From positions 1 to 10,022 of the forward strand of contig JAPSJG010000107.1 in the NCBI GenBank assembly GCA_031178305.1: a stretch of DNA of 10,022 nt, in the 5' to 3' direction. This document shows positions 6,389 to 10,022 of the stretch, piece after piece. The stretch comes from Sinorhizobium sp. (GTDB lineage Bacteria; Pseudomonadota; Alphaproteobacteria; Rhizobiales; Rhizobiaceae). The notes under the pieces were generated by a model. It ran no database searches. It saw only the letters and a program-made list of their open reading frames with translations, and was not told where the DNA came from. The translations under genes were made by a program, and so were the position numbers. How positions within the stretch are numbered: position 1 is the first letter of the stretch; every line of letters begins with the position of its first letter.

Positions 6389-7678
6389 TCAGGCCTTTCG
6401 TCCCATCAGGCAGAAGAAGAAGCCGTCGGTCCCGGTCGAGGCCGGCGTCAGCGTCACCGTCTTCATGTCGGCGGACCAGGGCTGCGGCTTTTCGGTGCCG
6501 AAGAGTGTCGCCCATGTATCGGCGGCCGAAAGAATCTCGAATTCCGGGTTGTCCTCGCAGAAGCCGTAGACCTGCGATTCGTTTTCCTCCGGCAAAACCG
6601 AACAGGTTACATAGATCAGGTGTCCCCCGGGACGGACGAACTGAGCGGCGCTGGCAAGCGCCTCTTCCTGCTGTGCGAGCCTCTCCTCGAGATTCTTCTG
6701 CGTCAGCCGCCACTTCGTGTCCGGCCGGCGGCGCCAGGTTCCGGTGCCGGTGCAGGGGGCATCGACGAGCACGCGGTCGCAGCGACTGACGAGCGAAGCC
6801 AGCGACTCCGCTGATTCATGCACCTGCACATTGCGGGTGCCCGCACGTTTCAGCCGTTCGATGATCGGCGCCAGCCGCTTGCGGTCGGTGTCGTAGGCAT
6901 GGACCTGGCCCTTGTTGTTCATTGCGGCCGACATGGCGAGCGTCTTTCCGCCGCCGCCGGCGCAATAGTCGAGCACCTGCTCGCCCTCCTGCGGGAAGAC
7001 CAGGTCGGCGACGATCTGCGAGCCTTCGTCCTGAACCTCGAACCAACCTTTCTGGAAGGAAATCTCGGCTGTTACGTTCGGCAGGCGTGAAGCGCCTTCG
7101 CCGGCGGGGATGCGGATGCCATGGCGGGCGATCGCCGCCAGTTCGGCGCCGCTGCGTTCCAATGCCTTCAGTACTTTCCCACGGGTCGCCTTCAGGGTGT
7201 TGACGCGCAGGTCGAGGGTCGGCCGGCCGGCGAGCGCCTTGGCCTCTTCGAGCCATTCGTTGGAGAAGTTCTCTTCGAACGAGGCCTGCGTCCACTCGGG
7301 AATGTCGCCCTGTACGTTGAGCGGTGCGTTTTCGATCCGGCGTTCGCTGAAGGCTTTCACCATCTCCGACGACGGCGTCTCCGGGGCGAATTTGTCGTCG
7401 GCAATTTCGGCCGCGAGGCGGTCAGCGGTAAAGCCCCACTGCCGGTACATGACCGCATGAGCAAGCGCGACGGCGCTGTCACTGTCCATCAGATAGGCAT
7501 GGGAGAGTTTCATCCGCAGCGCGTCATAGACGATGTTGCCGATGGCGGCGCGGTCGCCGGAGCCGGCGAAACGATGGGAGAGGCCCCAGTCCTTGAGTGC
7601 GTCGGCGACGGGGCGCTTGCGCTTCTCTATGTCGTCAAGAACGTCAATGGCTCCCGAGAGCCTCCCGCCCAGTCGCAT
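6389..7678 (-). CDS. rsmB: RsmB/NOP family SAM-dependent RNA m5C methyltransferase
   Basis: 429 residues, cytoplasmic. The C-terminal Rossmann methyltransferase domain shows motif I DYCAGGGGKT (237-246), the acidic SAM-ribose loop AYDTD (261-265), motif IV DAPCTGTGTWRRRPD (306-320, with C309) and motif VI TCSV (358-361, with C359). The two cysteines are the release and catalytic residues of the m5C class. The N-terminal part (about 1-140) is the helical extension found in rhizobial RsmB-like proteins and is not a clear NusB domain. The substrate is probably a 16S rRNA cytosine (C967 in E. coli), but family members vary. ATG 7678 has AAGGAG about 10 nt upstream, with a 7-bp stem just before it. 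The gene ends 162 bp before irpA. Confidence 0.93.
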   Translation of the reverse strand: MRLGGRLSGAIDVLDDIEKRKRPVADALKDWGLSHRFAGSGDRAAIGNIVYDALRMKLSHAYLMDSDSAVALAHAVMYRQWGFTADRLAAEIADDKFAPETPSSEMVKAFSERRIENAPLNVQGDIPEWTQASFEENFSNEWLEEAKALAGRPTLDLRVNTLKATRGKVLKALERSGAELAAIARHGIRIPAGEGASRLPNVTAEISFQKGWFEVQDEGSQIVADLVFPQEGEQVLDYCAGGGGKTLAMSAAMNNKGQVHAYDTDRKRLAPIIERLKRAGTRNVQVHESAESLASLVSRCDRVLVDAPCTGTGTWRRRPDTKWRLTQKNLEERLAQQEEALASAAQFVRPGGHLIYVTCSVLPEENESQVYGFCEDNPEFEILSAADTWATLFGTEKPQPWSADMKTVTLTPASTGTDGFFFCLMGRKA

Positions 7679-7695
7679 CTTCGATCAACTCCTTT

Positions 7696-7715
7696 TTCGC
7701 CGTGGTAGCGGCGAA
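7696..7715 (-). other. Stem-loop next to the rsmB ribosome-binding site
   Basis: The perfect 7-bp stem TTCGCCG/CGGCGAA has a 6-nt loop. On the minus strand it is followed directly by AAAGGAG, the rsmB ribosome site. There is no T-run in the direction of transcription, so it is not a terminator. It could tune access to the ribosome site; this is inference. Confidence 0.3.
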
Positions 7716-7732
7716 GGCATCGAAGAGCAAGA

Positions 7733-7757
7733 CGGCAGCGATAGAATATGACTGCCG
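7733..7757 (-). terminator. Weak candidate terminator after the RlpA-like gene
   Basis: A CGGCAG/CTGCCG stem with a 13-nt AT-rich loop lies about 11 bp past the stop of the RlpA-like gene. On the minus strand it is followed by the T-rich but interrupted TCTTGCTCTTC. The stem is short, so this is tentative. Confidence 0.3.
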
Positions 7758-7767
7758 CCTGTGCCGG

Positions 7768-8142
7768 TCAGGAGTTGATGACCTGATAACAGACGCTGGC
7801 GACGCCGGAGCGGATCATGCCGATCTGCGAGGCGGCCGCCTTGGATAGATCGATAACACGGCCGCGAATGAAGGGACCGCGATCATTGATCCTGACGACG
7901 ACCGACTTGCCGTTGCGTTTGTTGATGACCTGAACCTTGGTGCCGAATTTCAGGCTGCGATGCGCGGCCGTCAGGCGCGAGGCGTTCATCCTTTCGCCGG
8001 AAGCCGTTTTCGAGGTGAGGGCGTACCAGGAGGCGCCACCACATCTGGCTGCTGCCGCCTGACTGTCGGATACCGAGACCAGTCCTATCCCGACGGTGAA
8101 TAGCGCTGCAGCGGCCGCAGCCTTGATCTTCGCTGGCTTCAA
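7768..8142 (-). CDS. Exported RlpA-like double-psi beta-barrel protein
   Basis: 124 residues. A signal peptide (residues 1 to about 31, ending SQAAA) is followed by a single RlpA-type double-psi beta-barrel: GGASWYALTSKTASGERMN (35-53), LTAAHRSLKFGTKVQV (57-72), and VVRINDRGPFIRGRVIDLSKAAA (82-104). H61 and D87 correspond to residues needed in lytic RlpA proteins, which cut peptidoglycan glycan strands lacking stem peptides. It has no SPOR domain, so it is a minimal form and septal targeting is not implied. C34 and C118 could form a disulfide. The start is TTG 8142, supported by AAGGGG with 7 nt spacing; no in-frame ATG gives a signal peptide. Lytic activity is likely from the family but unproven here. 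Confidence 0.9.
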   Translation of the reverse strand: MKPAKIKAAAAAALFTVGIGLVSVSDSQAAAARCGGASWYALTSKTASGERMNASRLTAAHRSLKFGTKVQVINKRNGKSVVVRINDRGPFIRGRVIDLSKAAASQIGMIRSGVASVCYQVINS

Positions 8143-8607
8143 GCGACGTCCCCTTCGGATTGAATGTTGAAAATGTTCCCTTGCAGGTCGAGCTAATCGG
8201 GGCGAAAAATGGCAAAAAAGTGCTTCAACCGTTAACTTTGGATTAGGATTTATTGCGAAGCGGCGAAAATTTAAAATTGATGAGCGTTTAAATTATTTTA
8301 AAGGACTTTAGGAAGTTCTTTGGAATCAACGACTAATCGTTTTTTGACACGTTAATTCGGCGGCATCTGCCGCGCCGATGAAAAGAGATGATTTAAAATT
8401 TCGATTCCGATGAAAATCCGCGGCTGGCAAGGTTGTATTTGGCTTACTATCGCAGTGGTTGCAGGAGATGGCAAAGTATAGGCAGAAAATTGGCAATGTG
8501 GGCCAGTCAAGGTGGGGGCGTAGAATCCTATACTTTCGGATGATCTGACGGCATGCGCGCGTGATTGGTGAGATATACTGTCGCAGTATTGCGCTAGCGA
8601 GAAACGA
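8143..8607. other. 465-bp intergenic region, AT-rich between about 8215 and 8400
   Basis: I see no credible gene on either strand. The half next to the RlpA-like gene is clearly AT-rich (8260-8300 includes TTTAAATTATTTTAAA) and probably holds its promoter. The other half contains a 10-bp inverted repeat (AAAGTATAGG 8473-8482, CCTATACTTT 8527-8536) and a small hairpin ATACTG-tcg-CAGTAT (8575-8589) just past the SDR gene. None has a T-run that would make it a clear terminator. A further GC-rich imperfect hairpin lies at 8358-8377. Confidence 0.6.
8231..8246 (-). promoter_or_regulatory. Candidate CtrA site upstream of the RlpA-like gene
   Basis: On the minus strand the sequence CTAA-TCCAAAG-TTAAC matches the CtrA consensus TTAA-N7-TTAAC at all but the first base. 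It is about 90 bp upstream of the TTG start of a cell-wall gene, a sensible place for cell-cycle control. Single motif hits in AT-rich DNA are often chance. Confidence 0.35.
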
Positions 8608-9480
8608 CTATCCGTCCCAGCTGCCTGACGCCCACAGCTGTGCAAGCGAGACGCGATAGTTGGGGAAAGCGAGTTCAAAGCCTGCCTGTCGCAGCCGCGT
8701 GTTCGAAACGCGTTTGTTCTCGCCATAGAAGGAGCGGGCCATCGGGGAAAGCTCGGCCGTTTCGAAAGGGACTTCCGGCGGCGGTTCCACACCCATCAAC
8801 CGCGCGGCCTCCGCAACCACGTCCTGCGGCGGCGCCGGTTCGTCATCGGTGATATTGTAGATGCCGTTCAAGCCCCGTTCGGCAAGAAAAGCCGCGGCGG
8901 CGCCGATGTCTTCGACGCGGATGCGGTTGAAGACCTGGTTCGGCTTGACGATACGATGCGCCGTTCCCGCGGCGAGGTTGCGGAAGGCGTTGCGGCCCGG
9001 CCCGTAAATGCCGGCGAGCCTGAGCACGGCGACGGGAATGCCTTGCCGGGCACCAAAGTCCAGCCATGCATTTTCCGCTTCGACGCGCTCCTTCGAGCGC
9101 TGCGAGACCGGCTTGATCGGCGCATCTTCGGTGACCCAGGCGCCGCCATGGTCGCCATAGACCCCGACGGTGGAGAGATAGCCCACCCAGCGAAGCTCCG
9201 GCAGCAACTCGTCAAGCGGCGGCCTGTTGGCGCGGAACATCGGATCGCCCTCCTGTCCCGGGGCGATCGACTGGATGAGATGCGTCGTCTTTTGCATCGC
9301 TTCGGCAAGTTCGGCGGAAATTGCGTTTCCGTCGAAGAGAAGCGGAGTGATGCCAGCGGCCGAGAGGGCCGCCAGCTTTCCCGGCGAACGTGTCGTGCCA
9401 GTGACCGACTGTGCGGAGGGCGCGAGCGCCTTCGCGATTGCCGTGCCGGAATAGCCGGCGCCAAGTACCAGGACATTCAT
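8608..9480 (-). CDS. Atypical SDR / NAD-dependent epimerase-like protein
   Basis: 290 residues, cytoplasmic. The N-terminal Rossmann motif GAGYSGTA (7-14) is the extended-SDR GxGxxGxA form. Further family blocks are YLSTVGVYGDHGGAW (101-115), LRLAGIYGPGRN (153-164), NRIRVEDI (185-192) and IYNITDDEP (207-215). The usual YxxxK catalytic pair is not visible where expected (PVSQRSKERVEAE, 124-136). This places it with the YeeZ-like branch, whose substrates are unknown. ATG 9480 was chosen because GGGAG lies 7 nt upstream and the Rossmann strand starts directly after it. A longer in-frame ORF reaches 9504. The start overlaps the queG stop by 4 bp (ATGA), so the two genes are probably co-translated. 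Confidence 0.88.
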   Translation of the reverse strand: MNVLVLGAGYSGTAIAKALAPSAQSVTGTTRSPGKLAALSAAGITPLLFDGNAISAELAEAMQKTTHLIQSIAPGQEGDPMFRANRPPLDELLPELRWVGYLSTVGVYGDHGGAWVTEDAPIKPVSQRSKERVEAENAWLDFGARQGIPVAVLRLAGIYGPGRNAFRNLAAGTAHRIVKPNQVFNRIRVEDIGAAAAFLAERGLNGIYNITDDEPAPPQDVVAEAARLMGVEPPPEVPFETAELSPMARSFYGENKRVSNTRLRQAGFELAFPNYRVSLAQLWASGSWDG

Positions 9481-10022
9481 CGACTCACTCCCGCCATTTT
9501 CCATTCCGCAATAACCTCTTCATCCGTCTCCGGCTCGCATCCACCGGCGAAGGCCGCGAGCTCCTCGGCCCCCACCAACCGCGAAAGCGCCCAGACAGCC
9601 ATTCCCCTGACGGTCGCGGAGGCATCGCTCGCCAACGCCCTGCAGGCGGGGACAAGGCCTTCTTCGCCGGAATTGCCGGCGGCGATCAAGACATTTCTGA
9701 TGAAGCGGTCACGGCCGATGCGCTTCACCGGCGAGCCGGAAAAGAAGCTGCGGAAGGCGGCATCGTCAAGTGTCAGCAGGAAGGCGAGTTCCGGCTGCTT
9801 GAGGTCTTCGCGCGCCTTGAGTTTCATTTCGGAGGCCGACCGGGCGAACTTGTTCCACGGGCAGGCGGCAAGGCAATCGTCGCAGCCATAGATGCGGTTG
9901 CCGATCAGCGGGCGCAGTTCCGGCTCGATCGGACCCTTGTGCTCGATCGTGAGGTAGGAAATGCAGCGTCGCGCATCGATCTGGTATGGCGCCGGAAAAG
10001 CGCCGGTCGGACAGGCATCGAG
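9477..10022 (-). CDS. queG: Epoxyqueuosine reductase QueG, C-terminal part (runs off right edge)
   Basis: 181 C-terminal residues are visible; the cobalamin-binding N-terminal part lies beyond 10022. The fragment opens with LDACPTGAF, the end of the first ferredoxin-type cysteine motif. RRCISYLTIEHKG and IYGCDDCLAACPWNKF follow, completing the two [4Fe-4S] sites characteristic of QueG. The tail (about the last 100 residues, including VRGMAVWALSRL) is the HEAT-like tRNA-binding region. QueG reduces epoxyqueuosine to queuosine at tRNA position 34. The frame is open to the window edge. The visible ATG at 9827 is internal and should not be taken as the start. The stop overlaps the SDR start as ATGA. 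Confidence 0.95.
   Translation of the reverse strand, partial: LDACPTGAFPAPYQIDARRCISYLTIEHKGPIEPELRPLIGNRIYGCDDCLAACPWNKFARSASEMKLKAREDLKQPELAFLLTLDDAAFRSFFSGSPVKRIGRDRFIRNVLIAAGNSGEEGLVPACRALASDASATVRGMAVWALSRLVGAEELAAFAGGCEPETDEEVIAEWKMAGVSR

Noticed and set aside
8327..8345. Intrinsic terminator of a plus-strand small RNA (AACGA-cta-ATCGTTTTTT)
   Set aside because: The stem is only about five weak pairs, and no plus-strand promoter or gene lies upstream.
9477..9827. A separate 116-residue gene starting at ATG 9827
   Set aside because: The frame is open upstream to the window edge and encodes QueG cysteine motifs, so this ATG is internal.
8956..9891. Plus-strand ORF (311 codons) opposite the SDR and queG genes
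   Set aside because: It is the antisense shadow of two coupled, recognisable genes.

Overview
The window looks like chromosomal DNA of a rhizobial alphaproteobacterium, most likely Sinorhizobium/Ensifer or a close relative. The evidence is GC-rich coding DNA with an AT-rich intergenic patch, rhizobial-type protein sequences, a candidate Irr-type iron box, and palindromic mosaic repeats that resemble the rhizobial RIME-class elements. The species call is inference, because no search could be run. Every protein gene I can support lies on the minus strand, so transcription runs from high to low coordinates.

Right end (about 7680-10022): the C-terminal part of queG (epoxyqueuosine reductase, tRNA queuosine synthesis) overlaps by 4 bp an atypical SDR/epimerase-like gene. 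A 465-bp, partly AT-rich intergenic stretch follows. It leads into a short exported RlpA-like double-psi beta-barrel protein that starts at TTG and has a candidate CtrA site upstream. Next is an RsmB/NOP-type rRNA m5C methyltransferase.

Centre and left (about 6390-1): this is the conserved iron-linked periplasmic cluster usually described as COG3487-3488-3489-3490. It contains an IrpA-type imelysin, a di-heme 'thiol oxidoreductase' (DHOR), a second imelysin-like protein, and a Tat-exported DUF1513 protein. An Irr-box-like dyad lies upstream of irpA. The oxidoreductase and the second imelysin are translationally coupled (TGATG). A corA Mg2+/Co2+ transporter gene and a composite repeat separate the fourth member (DUF1513, cut by the window's left edge) from the other three. 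By analogy with EfeO (imelysin-type M75 domain) and EfeB (heme peroxidase), these exported proteins probably act together in periplasmic iron or heme-redox chemistry. Their exact reaction is not known.

The most unusual structure is a 192-bp palindromic repeat, with 46-nt inverted arms matching at 42 positions, inside the oxidoreductase gene. It is exactly 64 codons long and has no stop in the gene's frame, so it adds about 64 residues between the signal peptide and the catalytic core. A second, composite repeat (a 167-bp inverted-arm element abutting a 107-bp double-hairpin element) sits at the 5' end of the DUF1513 gene. It is also open in that gene's frame and leaves the gene without a convincing start codon. 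Both cases look like rhizobial intergenic repeats that have invaded coding sequence, comparable to the Rickettsia palindromic elements.
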